From the NCBI GenBank assembly GCA_965237635.1, contig CBDEFX010000002.1:2418001-2482000 (forward strand): DNA of 64,000 nt, written 5' to 3'. Source of the stretch: CBDEFX01 sp965237635 (lineage in GTDB: Bacteria; Chloroflexota; Dehalococcoidia; Lucifugimonadales; CAUZJF01). Below are positions 47,051 to 55,083 of the stretch, one piece after another (position 1 is the stretch's first letter; every line of letters starts with the position of its first letter). Made by a program: the position numbers and the translations under genes. Under the pieces are notes generated by a model, which saw nothing but the letters and a program-made list of their open reading frames with translations, did no database searches and had not been told where the DNA came from.

Positions 47051-48115
47051 ATGGCCGACAGCAATAGTCTGCTCAGTTTCGTCGCCCAACGGTATACCAG
47101 GGACCTCGAGGATGTGGCCACGGACGCACTGTCTTTCATCTTGTCCCGTTCGACCTCCGCCAGACGAGCGTTATCCGAGTTCTTGGAAGATGACTCCGGG
47201 CCACTGTCTATCACGAAGATGCTACCCTGGGCGGAGCTTTCACATGGGGCCGTGCCAGATATGGCCTGCCACGATGATGATGACAACCTCGTGGCGCTTA
47301 TCGAGTCCAAATTCTGGGCGCAACTAACCCACCATCAGCCCGTAACCTATTGGAAGGGACTCCCGGCTGACAGGCCGGCCGTCCTTCTGTTCTTGGCGCC
47401 AGAATTTCGCATCGACCAAGGCGCGTTGTGGGATGAACTGGTAGATCGGTTGCGCGATGCGGGGCACGAACTGGGCCCTGCAAATAGGCACACCAGTCTG
47501 GTAACGGCGCCAGCCAACACTGACCAACGCCGCCTGATGCTCGCCAGCTGGCAATTGCTGCTCGATAGGATGGCACAGAAGACGGATGAGGACGGTGATA
47601 CCCAGGCATGTTTCGAAATCTCCGAGTTGCAAAGGCTTGCCACCGTCGCTATTGAGGGCGGCACGCCCAAACGCGACGAGAACCTGAGGCAGTTGATCAA
47701 GGAGGCGGTGGAGCGCGTCGAGCAATCGGGTTGGGCCAACACCGATAGACTGACGGCGGGAGGCGGGAGTGATTATCACGCAAGGTATCTTCGCCTCGCG
47801 GGTGCGTCCGCTGGGCTTCGTATCGATTACAAGGCCGTGAAACAGATGCCGGACAAACCGCTATGGCTGACGTTCGGCTACTACTCCGACGCCAGTTTAA
47901 GTGTGGAAGCGGTACGCAGCAGTTTGGGCAGCTTGGCAGAACCGGGATTGGAATGGCTCAGCGAGGATGTATGTGTACCAATCGTCTTGCCAGCGGGTGC
48001 TGACCACGACGCAACCCTCGACGCCATAGTTACAGAGCTGGAACGTATCGCCAGTCTCATTGACCCCAATGGTCCGACCTACCGTAGGAGGACCCTGACC
48101 ACCAGCGATAACTGA
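47051..48115 (+). CDS. PD-(D/E)XK nuclease-like protein
   Basis: The 354-residue protein's N-terminal half has VPDMACHDDDDNLVALIESK followed by FWAQLTHHQPVTYW. The D...ESK spacing and following Gln match the PD-(D/E)XK active site (D, E-x-K, then Q in the next helix). The C-terminal half (LRLAGASAGLRIDYKAV, LWLTFGYYSDASLS) is a beta-rich domain without a known name. It starts at ATG 47051 behind GGAGG. Related proteins often sit in defence or mobile loci, so restriction of foreign DNA is possible but inferred. It is followed by the EEP-family gene at 57 bp, probably co-transcribed. Confidence 0.65.
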   Translation: MADSNSLLSFVAQRYTRDLEDVATDALSFILSRSTSARRALSEFLEDDSGPLSITKMLPWAELSHGAVPDMACHDDDDNLVALIESKFWAQLTHHQPVTYWKGLPADRPAVLLFLAPEFRIDQGALWDELVDRLRDAGHELGPANRHTSLVTAPANTDQRRLMLASWQLLLDRMAQKTDEDGDTQACFEISELQRLATVAIEGGTPKRDENLRQLIKEAVERVEQSGWANTDRLTAGGGSDYHARYLRLAGASAGLRIDYKAVKQMPDKPLWLTFGYYSDASLSVEAVRSSLGSLAEPGLEWLSEDVCVPIVLPAGADHDATLDAIVTELERIASLIDPNGPTYRRRTLTTSDN

Positions 48116-48172
48116 CCGACGACTCGACCGGAGCCGAGACCCAGTTTCGAGAATCGGGAGCAAGGACGCGCC

Positions 48173-48605
48173 GTGATCAAAGTGGTGTGTTGGAATGTCG
48201 CCACGATGTCCGATCCGTGGCGGGAGTTGATCGAGATGGACGCCGATGTGGCCCTGCTACAGGAAGTGGGCACCGTCCCAGAAGACGTTCGCGACCGGGT
48301 GGAGCTGAGCCCTCACGTGCCATGGCTCAGCCATGACCCAACCACCGGCCAGCCACACTATGACCGGTGGCCCATGGTGGTGAGGCTGTCCGATCGGGTG
48401 AAGGTCGAATGGTTTCGGCAGATCGGCCCAACATGGGTGGCTCCGGAATGCCCCGGAGATGTTGCCGTGAGCGGCATTGGCACCATAGACGCCGCCCGGG
48501 TGGTCCCTACGACGGGCCCGCAACCGTTCATCGCGGCTTCGATGTACGCCCGCTGGCTCGACCCTCACCCAACTGCAGTTGGAGACTCGATCTATTCCGA
48601 CGCCT
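48173..48605 (+). pseudogene. EEP-family (endonuclease/exonuclease/phosphatase) gene, 3' truncated by IS66
   Basis: From GTG 48173 the frame shows VVCWNVATMSDPWRELIEMD (catalytic Asn region), VALLQEVG (metal-binding Glu) and later PFIAASMYARWLDPHP. These are the first half of the EEP fold; the C-terminal D-x-N and S-D-H motifs are absent. At about 48605 the frame runs by chance into an IS66 sequence (APFSKGG, then frameshift). It is non-functional as a nuclease. Confidence 0.7.
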
Positions 48606-49815
48606 CGGCTCCGTTCTCCAAGGGTGGGCGAAGCAGCAGACCCAAGCGTCCCGCCGCAAGCCGGGTATGGGGTCGTTCAGCTACCGAAAGTCGCCGTCTC
48701 CCGATGAAGTCACCGAGCCGCTTGTAGAGGTGGCGGTGGCTGAGGACACCTGCCCCGGATGTGGAGGCAGACTCGAGCATGAGGGAGTGCGGGTTGTCTA
48801 CGCAACCGACATTCCTCCGATTCCCAGACCCCAGGTGACGGGGTACCGGGTGCAGATATGCCGGTGCCGGTCCTGCGGTAAGCAGGTCCGAGGGCGGCAT
48901 CCCGATGTTGCGCCGGACCAGTACGGGGCCAGCGCGCACCGGGTAGGGAGACGAGTGATGGCGGCGGCCCACGTGCTCCACTATGGAGTGGGCGTTCCGG
49001 TACGGAAGGTCCCCGCTGTGCTCAGAGCGCTGACTGGTGTGGAACTGAGCGAGGGGGCGATCAGCCAAGACGCGCTGCGACGTGCCAGGGGTGCAGTGGG
49101 GGATGCCTACCATAAGCTGCGGGGTTCGGTGCGTGCCAGTCCACTCGTCCACACCGACGACACGGGATGGCGAGTGGACGGCGGGCCTGCTTTTCTGATG
49201 GCGTTCGAAACGGATGAGGCTACCGTGTACCAGGTTCGTGCTCGTCACCGCAACGAAGAGGTACGTGAGGTGGCGCCCTCGGACTATGGAGGGGTGATGG
49301 TAACGGATCGAGGACGGAGCTACGATGCTCAGGCTCTGTCGGGGGTGAAGCAGCAGAAATGTCTGGCCCACGTGCTGCGCTCGATCAGTGAGGTGGTCCA
49401 GACCAAGAGAAGGAGAGGTCGCAGCTTCGGCAACCGTCTGAGCCGCCTGCTCAGAGAAGCGATGGAGCTCCGGCAGGCATATCGCCGAGGAGAGGCGGCG
49501 TACTTTGCCGCCGAGGCCGAGCGGCTGAGACGAGAGGCGACCTATCATCTCCGCGACCGTCCCATGTCGGATGCGGACAACTGGAGGCTGCAGAACGAAC
49601 TCGGTTGGCGCCATGACCGGGGCAACCTGCTGCGTTTCCTGGATGATCCAAGCATTGAGCCGACCAACAACCGTGCTGAGAGAGCGCTCCGCCCGGCAGT
49701 GATCGCGCGGAAGGTATCGCACTGCTCGAAGAACGTCGGTGGCGCCGATGCGTTCTCGGCCTTCACCAGCGTGATCAGGACCCTGGCTCGCAATGGCGGC
49801 GCCCAGATTCCCCAC
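48603..49815 (+). pseudogene. IS66-family transposase fragment
   Basis: It begins without start in APFSKGGRSSRPKR and shifts frame near 48640 to SRRKPGMGSFSYRKSPSPDE. A zinc-binding CPGCGGRLE and CRCRSCGKQVRG pair follow. The DDE core is PLVHTDDTGWRVDGGPAFLM (D), VMVTDRGRSYDA (D) and IEPTNNRAERALRPAVIARK (E). The C-terminus stops at SVIRTLARNGG, where another element begins. Companion IS66 genes (tnpA, tnpB) are not present. Confidence 0.8.
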
Positions 49816-49909
49816 CTAGATAAGAGGAAGACCTCGTTGGAGCCCGACGCGATGCGGGGTAAGATGTTTTGTTGTACGGACAAACCATCACCAACGAGGT
49901 GCACCCATT

Positions 49910-50340
49910 ATGAAGCAAGGCTTACTGGCGTTCCAGTACGAAGAGGAGAAGAGTACGACGGGTATGACAGCATTGTCGGGGCTGATGACGTACGTGGAGT
50001 TGATGCACGTAGCGGGTTTGAGGTCGTCGGTGGAGCGCCGGGTGGGTCTGCGGGGAGGTGGTCAGGGCTGGACGGACAGCCAGATAATCAGGTCGCTGAT
50101 ACTGCTGAACCTGGCAGGCGGTGAGTCGGTGATGGACCTTGAGGTCCTGGAGAAGGACGCAGGTTTGTGCAGGGTACTTCGACATGCCGAGACCCATGGG
50201 ATGCGTCGCAGGGAGCGCAGGGCGCTGAAGGCGAGATGGCGCGGAGAGCGTTGGCGGAGCGTGCCGTCAGACTCGGTGGTGTTCCGGTATCTGGAGAGGT
50301 TCCACGACGCAGGTGAGGAGGCCAAACGTGACGTGGCCCT
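49910..50340 (+). pseudogene. IS1380-family transposase N-terminal fragment ('C' type)
   Basis: ATG 49910 opens MKQGLLAFQYEEEKSTTGMT, followed by GLMTYVELMHVAGLRSSVER and SLILLNLAGGESVMDLEVLE. This matches the N-terminal domain of a different IS1380 branch from 'A' and 'B'. It ends at about 50340, where the tail of the 50349 gene begins on the other strand. The whole catalytic domain is missing. Confidence 0.7.
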
Positions 50341-50348
50341 CTCGACTC

Positions 50349-50783
50349 TTACGCGACCAGCCGCCACGTGAGCAGGCCGCAGATGACGAGCAGCGCGACG
50401 ACTGCCAGGCCGAGCCTGATGGCCAACCGTCTCGTGCGGCCGTGGGCTGCCCGCTCCTTCCAGTATGCCTCCTCCATCTCCTCATACGCCTGTCGGCTGG
50501 CGGACGCGGCGTCCCTGGCTTCATCCCGCTCCCGCTCCAACTCCGATGCTCGCCTATCCAACTCCCACACGGTCCACTGAAGCTTGTCCTCCCGACCAAG
50601 GGCGCGACGCAGCAGCTCGTCGTCGCTCACGTGCTCCGGCCCCTCCATACGCACGAATACCCGACGGCCCTCCCTGCGGACCTCAATCTCCCCCCTCCGG
50701 ATCATCCGGTCGAGCGTCGAAATGGAGACCTCCAGCTCCCGCATCGCCTCCGCCTTCGACACCCAGTGCACACGCTCAGCCAT
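50349..50783 (-). CDS. Excisionase/MerR-like DNA-binding protein with coiled coil and C-terminal membrane anchor
   Basis: The 144-residue protein starts at ATG 50783, overlapping the previous stop by ATGGCTGA. The N-terminal HTH (HWVSKAEAMRELEVSISTLD, RMIRRGEIEVRREGRRVFVR) resembles excisionase-type DNA-binding domains. A long charged helix follows (LDRRASELERERDEARDAAS), then a membrane segment (LAIRLGLAVVALLVICGLLT). A DNA-binding protein tethered to the membrane is unusual. It is the last gene of a three-gene coupled operon. A truncated paralogue lies at 42174. Confidence 0.65.
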   Translation of the reverse strand: MAERVHWVSKAEAMRELEVSISTLDRMIRRGEIEVRREGRRVFVRMEGPEHVSDDELLRRALGREDKLQWTVWELDRRASELERERDEARDAASASRQAYEEMEEAYWKERAAHGRTRRLAIRLGLAVVALLVICGLLTWRLVA

Positions 50784-51243
50784 CGCTCTCTTCCTCGCCA
50801 AGTGCCTGACGCCTCCGCCTCCAGCCAAACAGACGCAGACCACGACCCTCGGCTTCGGGTGCGTCCGTCGCCCGGTCTCCGGCATTGTCTTCCGGCTGCT
50901 GCGCCGCCTCAAGAGCCTCCACGCGCCGGGTCAGACACTCCACCAGCCTGGCCAGGTCGTCCACGGCTTCAATCGCCAGCCTCGTCCTCGCCTCCAACCT
51001 GTCCAGCGGCGGCGTTTTCTCCCAGTCTTGGTCGTCCAAGTTGGCCATGAGCCGCTGCACGGCCAGCGTCATCCTGCCCGTCAAGCGCTCCCGGCGCAGC
51101 GCCAGGGCCACCGTCTTCCGGTTGACTCCCAGGAGGGCCGCCGTCTTCCGCTGTCCCTCACGCTCGACGAACCACTCCACGACCCACTTGAGGTCGGGCT
51201 CGTTATCGTCGGACCTCTTGGTTCTCCCAACCGTCATTTCCAT
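50776..51243 (-). CDS. HTH protein with C-terminal coiled coil, unknown
   Basis: The 155-residue protein contains a helix-turn-helix REGQRKTAALLGVNRKTVAL in the N-terminal third. Helices (LEARTRLAIEAVDDLARLVE, LTRRVEALEAAQ) likely form a coiled coil, and an acidic/basic tail follows. It overlaps both neighbours (41 nt with the upstream gene, 8 nt with the downstream one), so the three proteins are probably made in fixed proportion. No named family recognised. Confidence 0.6.
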   Translation of the reverse strand: MEMTVGRTKRSDDNEPDLKWVVEWFVEREGQRKTAALLGVNRKTVALALRRERLTGRMTLAVQRLMANLDDQDWEKTPPLDRLEARTRLAIEAVDDLARLVECLTRRVEALEAAQQPEDNAGDRATDAPEAEGRGLRLFGWRRRRQALGEEESDG

Positions 51244-52012
51244 CCTCTACAGGGTGGCCCACCTTGGCAATGTTCGGTGGAACCAGCCCCGACAGTGACC
51301 GGTCATATTCGCCCGCCAATTTACCCCGCAAATTGCAGGAATCCCTAGCTGGTTGGCCCAGGATGTCCGTTTCTGCCCATGCCCCAAATTCGCGACGGTC
51401 CCGTCTTTCGAGCGCGTCCCTTGACTCCACGGCAACGTAGCAGTCACGGATGTTCCGGTCCTCGCAGAACCTCGTCGTCAGCCTCTCCTCCCAGACGCTG
51501 GGCGTCAGGATCAGGACGGTGCCGGGACGTCGGCTGTAGTCGTACTCCGCTATGGCCCTGGCGACGATGCCGAAGCTGCGGCCGTCGTGGAGGGTGATGG
51601 TGGCGTCGAAGCGACCCCTGCGGTGGAACTCCACGCGGGAACGGAGCCCGTCGATGCCGGGGGACATCGAGGCCGCGAGGCGGTAGACGCTGGCCACCGC
51701 GTCCATCCTGCGGATGAGCAGCGTCAGCCACTCTCTGGACATGGGGTAGGCGCGTGCGAAGTCCGAGGGTGTCCCGAAGCCGAGCACCCACGCAGCTTCG
51801 CCGATGCCCTGGGCCGTCAGGTGGTATCTCTGGCTCGAAGGCAGGTGAGCAGTGCCGTGGCTCACTCTCCCCACGATGCCCTCGGCCAGCAGGGCGGCCA
51901 GGGTGCGGTGGACCGTGGCGTGCGGCTCGCCGAGAATGAGCGCCAGCTCCGTCGAGTCGACGAAGGGCGTCCGGCTGAGGGCGTCGAGCATCTGTCGGTC
52001 TGAGAGCACCAT
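51203..52012 (-). CDS. Winged-helix protein, replication-relaxation-like
   Basis: The protein has about 269 residues from ATG 52012 (MVLSDRQMLDAL; an upstream in-frame ATG at 52084 adds 24 residues). The N-terminal winged helix (FVDSTELALILGEPHATVHR, TLAALLAEGIVGRVSHG) is followed by a domain with FGTPSDFARAYPMSREWLTL, VEFHRRGRFDATITLHDGRS and EYDYSRRPGTVLILTPSVWE. This pattern recalls replication-relaxation family proteins from plasmids and integrative elements. It leads the operon 52012-50349. A frameshifted duplicate is at 43686-44142. Confidence 0.6.
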   Translation of the reverse strand: MVLSDRQMLDALSRTPFVDSTELALILGEPHATVHRTLAALLAEGIVGRVSHGTAHLPSSQRYHLTAQGIGEAAWVLGFGTPSDFARAYPMSREWLTLLIRRMDAVASVYRLAASMSPGIDGLRSRVEFHRRGRFDATITLHDGRSFGIVARAIAEYDYSRRPGTVLILTPSVWEERLTTRFCEDRNIRDCYVAVESRDALERRDRREFGAWAETDILGQPARDSCNLRGKLAGEYDRSLSGLVPPNIAKVGHPVEDGNDGWENQEVRR

Positions 52013-52360
52013 AGTACGAGCGTAGCGATTGGACGCCCCGGTGGGCAACTGTCGTGTGGCAGTGCCGGTGTAAGGGGGCGTCAAATGGTCTGAGATCGGT
52101 GTTCCTTTGTGTTGGGAAGTAAAGGCCGCGGTCTCCTTTCCTTAGCCGGAGGATGGAGACGCGCTTCCCACCTTTGCGGGGCGTTCCACCGAGCCTGAGA
52201 CAGCGGCACAAAGCAGGGCCAGCGCCGACGGCAGGTAGATCAAGCCTATGTGTAAACCGTCAGCGAAAATGGGACACATTGGAAGGGTTGAAAACCCGAG
52301 AGTTTGAAGGTGGTGTGAGCTCCAGGACTGAGGGTAGAGTACCCAAGGAAAGGAGCAGAC

Positions 52361-52768
52361 GTGTCCCAGTCACAAGTAGGCAAAGCAGAGGCCGCCGAGG
52401 AGCGGACCGAGCAGACCAGGTCCTTCGTCAGACGAGTCAGAGCAGCTACCCGGCGTAAGTACATCCCCGGAGAGAAGATCCGTATCGTCCTAGAGGGGTT
52501 CCGTCGTGAGGTCACTGTGAATGACCTGTGCCGACGGGAGGGCATCAAGCCTCACTCCTACTACTCGTGGACCAAAGAGTTCATGGAGGCCGGGAAGGAG
52601 AGGCTTACCCGTGACAGCGTGCGCGATGCCACCAGGCAGGAGATCCAGGCGCTCAAGCGGGAGAATGGTGAGCTGAAGCAACTGGTCGCTGAGCTGTCCC
52701 TTGAGGCCTACCGTTTGAAAAAAACGGTCATCCCTATGCCTCAGGACGGCGTCGGTATCGCCGGATGA
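52361..52768 (+). CDS. IS3-family OrfA (HTH protein)
   Basis: The 135-residue protein from GTG 52361 (AAGGAG upstream) contains RRKYIPGEKIRIVLEGFRRE and VTVNDLCRREGIKPHSYYSW, the HTH_Tnp_1 fold, followed by a leucine-rich helix (LKRENGELKQLVAELSLEAY). It overlaps orfB by ATGA, which suggests translational coupling. A run of seven A near 52720 (TTTGAAAAAAACGG) could also allow frameshifting. Confidence 0.85.
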   Translation: MSQSQVGKAEAAEERTEQTRSFVRRVRAATRRKYIPGEKIRIVLEGFRREVTVNDLCRREGIKPHSYYSWTKEFMEAGKERLTRDSVRDATRQEIQALKRENGELKQLVAELSLEAYRLKKTVIPMPQDGVGIAG

Positions 52769-53736
52769 GCGCCGCGGAGAAGGAGACAGTCCTTTCCAAG
52801 GTGACCTCATCACCTCTCCCCAAGCGTAGGGTCCTCAGAGAGCAAGACATCCCCAAGAGCACATACTACCGGTGGCTCAGGCGGCCGCGGCTTGATGACC
52901 GGCCAGGAGGTGCCCCAACGCCCTGGAACCGCCTGAGCCCACCTGAGGAGCAGGCGGTCCTGGCGGTAGCACGGCGGTCGCCTGAGCTGAGCTGCCGTCA
53001 GTTGGCCGCCTGGATCACCGACAACAAGGGCTTCTCTGTCTCCGAGTCCACCGTCTACCGCATTCTCCGTCGGGAGGGTCTGGTCAAGTCACCCGAGATG
53101 CAGCTCAAGGCCGGCAAGGAGTACCACCGCAAGACCACCGGCCCTCACCAGATGTGGGCCACCGACGCCTCCTACTTCAAGGTGATCGGCTGGGGCTATT
53201 ACTACATGGTCACGGTCATGGATGACTACTCACGCTTCATTATTGCCCATAAGCTCCAGCGGGACATGACCTCCGACTCTTTCATCGAGGTGGTCCAGGA
53301 TGCGGTGGACAGGACCGGCATGACTGAGGTCCCGGTGGCAGACAGAACCAAGTTGCTGAGCGACAACGGCTCTGGCTACGTGTCCCGAGCCTTTGGAGAC
53401 TACCTCAGGCTGGTAGGCATCAGGCACATCCTGGCCACGCCTTACCACCCTCAGACCAACGGCAAGCTGGAGCGCTATCACCAGACCATCAAGCGGGACG
53501 TCAACCAGGTCCCCTATGAGCTGCCGTCGGACCTCGATGCAGCCATCGCCTCCTTCGTCAGCTACTACAACTACCGGCGCTATCACATGGCGCTGGGCAA
53601 CGTGACACCCGTTGACGTGCTCACGGGTCGGAGGGAGCAGATACTACAGCGCAGGAAGGATGTGCAAGCCCAGACAATCAACAGGCGACGGAGCTACAAC
53701 AAGACCCTCAGGGAGCTCACTCTCAGCTCTTCATAA
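52765..53736 (+). CDS. IS3-family OrfB transposase (rve integrase core)
   Basis: The 323-residue protein has an HTH_21-like region (AVARRSPELSCRQLAAWITD) and an integrase core with catalytic D-D-E: MWATDASYFKV, KLLSDNGSGYVSRAFGDYLR and YHPQTNGKLERYHQTIKRDV. The frame has no lesion. With OrfA it should form the active transposase; this is one of the few complete elements in the window. Confidence 0.9.
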   Translation: MSAAEKETVLSKVTSSPLPKRRVLREQDIPKSTYYRWLRRPRLDDRPGGAPTPWNRLSPPEEQAVLAVARRSPELSCRQLAAWITDNKGFSVSESTVYRILRREGLVKSPEMQLKAGKEYHRKTTGPHQMWATDASYFKVIGWGYYYMVTVMDDYSRFIIAHKLQRDMTSDSFIEVVQDAVDRTGMTEVPVADRTKLLSDNGSGYVSRAFGDYLRLVGIRHILATPYHPQTNGKLERYHQTIKRDVNQVPYELPSDLDAAIASFVSYYNYRRYHMALGNVTPVDVLTGRREQILQRRKDVQAQTINRRRSYNKTLRELTLSSS

Positions 53737-53863
53737 CAATAATCTTCTCGGGTCCCGATCTGTCCCACTTTTGCTGATTGACAACACACTTTTGCTCCGC
53801 CACGCGGCCTGATTTCTCTCCGCCCTTGACAGGTTGAAGGTGCGGACCGTTCCCTCACCGCTC

Positions 53864-54340
53864 TCATACTATGCCGTCCCCGTCACGGGCACTGGACAGT
53901 TTGTCGTTTGGATAGCCACGACCAGGACCCTTGCTTCCCAACACCTGCGGTTCACCAGCGGCATTAGCCGAATCACAGGAGTCGTAGCTTTCCATCATGG
54001 TTGGAGTCGTTGAATGCGTGGCTGCTGGCTGATGCATGTCAGATTGGACGACTGTGAGTGTCCGAGTAGGTGTACAGGTATTCAGGATCTCGGCAAGGGC
54101 GGCCGGTTCCGCCTCGTTCGCCGTCGGTTCCCATCGGTTCCGCAATCCAGTCGATGGTGTACTGACACCAATAGGCACGCTCAGGCGGCTTCCAATTGGA
54201 TGGGCCATCGCTGCCCTTGGATATATTCGGAGAGGCTTGCACAGCGACAAGGTGCCCGCGTAAGCGAGGTACTCTCGCTTCTTCGCATCGCTCCAGGCCC
54301 AGCCGCCGGACCGACCAGTCCGCTCAGGCAGTCCATCTCT
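53864..54340 (-). pseudogene. HNH endonuclease/Excalibur-domain protein remnant
   Basis: Minus-strand pieces read WAWSDAKKREYLAYAG, then HLVAVQASPNISKGS, WKPPERAYWCQYTIDWI, RWEPTANEAEPAALAEILNT and YDSCDSANAAGEPQVLGSKG followed by PGRGYP and SARDGDG. The first parts resemble the DUF1524/HNH secreted nuclease fold. The last is an Excalibur calcium-binding motif that normally ends DGDGDGVVCE. Frameshifts occur near 54240 and 54140, and the 5' half is gone. Confidence 0.6.
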
Positions 54341-54357
54341 GCCCCAAGGTGTTGCTG

Positions 54358-55083
54358 CTAGGTGGTGCAGTTCAATGTACAGTCGTTGAAGACGACGATT
54401 CCGATGGTGACGAACGCCATCATAGAGAGAAGCCAGAGACCCAGAATGCCGAATGCCTTTCTGAAGGGCACCATGTACCGCGCGTCAGGCAATCCGCCGC
54501 TTTCCGAATCGGTCATACCCGCTCGGCCTCGGACTGCGAAATGCGTACGGTAAAGCCCATTCAACGACCTTGCCCACAGATAGAGGAATACCGTCACAGT
54601 TGCCGACAGCGAAGCAATCCACAACACCGTGGACTCGAACGTAAAGAAGGCTCCGCTTGAGAATATCTGGGGCCAACCGAAGATCGCTCCCATCCAAAAA
54701 CTGGACGAGCGGTTGAAGGGAATTGCGTATCCATCGCTAAGGGGGTAGTTGCTGTGGAGATCGTAAATCGCTCCCACAAGCAGCAGACTGAACAGGATCG
54801 GCCCTAGCAGCCACGCCAGAAAGAGGACGACGTAGGCGCCGACGACAACTCTGTCCGAGATGCGCCTGTTGAGAATACGAAGGAGAAGATATATCCAAGG
54901 AAAGAAGAACAGAACCGAGTGCAACGCTCCCGCCCTGGCGAGACTTCCGACGGACCTTCCCGCGCTCGAGCCGGCCTTCGCGCAGATCAGCGCCGCGAAT
55001 GGGGACCACATGACGCCAATCGCCAGGAATAACAGACTGAAGCTGATAACCGACGCGGAGACTATCTCGATCTGATCAATCAT
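54358..55083 (-). CDS. Polytopic membrane protein, unknown; start codon rebuilt by IS1182 insertion
   Basis: The 241-residue protein has about six hydrophobic helices (SVISFSLLFLAIGVMWSPFA, VLFFFPWIYLLLRIL, VVVGAYVVLFLAWLLGPILF, FSLLLVGAIY, STVLWIASLSATVTVFLYLW, AFGILGLWLLSMMAFVTIGI). No family recognised. The start ATG lies in the 6-bp duplication (ATGATT) made by IS1182 copy 2, and the IS end places GCGAGGGAATC directly before it. GAGGG is a usable ribosome-binding site, so translation may survive although the original upstream region has been pushed 2 kb away. Confidence 0.6.
   Translation of the reverse strand: MIDQIEIVSASVISFSLLFLAIGVMWSPFAALICAKAGSSAGRSVGSLARAGALHSVLFFFPWIYLLLRILNRRISDRVVVGAYVVLFLAWLLGPILFSLLLVGAIYDLHSNYPLSDGYAIPFNRSSSFWMGAIFGWPQIFSSGAFFTFESTVLWIASLSATVTVFLYLWARSLNGLYRTHFAVRGRAGMTDSESGGLPDARYMVPFRKAFGILGLWLLSMMAFVTIGIVVFNDCTLNCTT

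Larger units (their letters stand above)
52249..53788 (+). mobile_element. IS3-family element (1540 bp), apparently intact
   Basis: Ends form inverted repeats: TGTGTAAACCGTCAGCGAAA then ATGGGACA at the left; complement of the right end TGTGTTGTCAATCAGCAAAA then GTGGGACA. No clear target duplication is visible, so the insertion may be old or rearranged. It carries orfA and orfB in the usual overlapping order. Confidence 0.85.
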
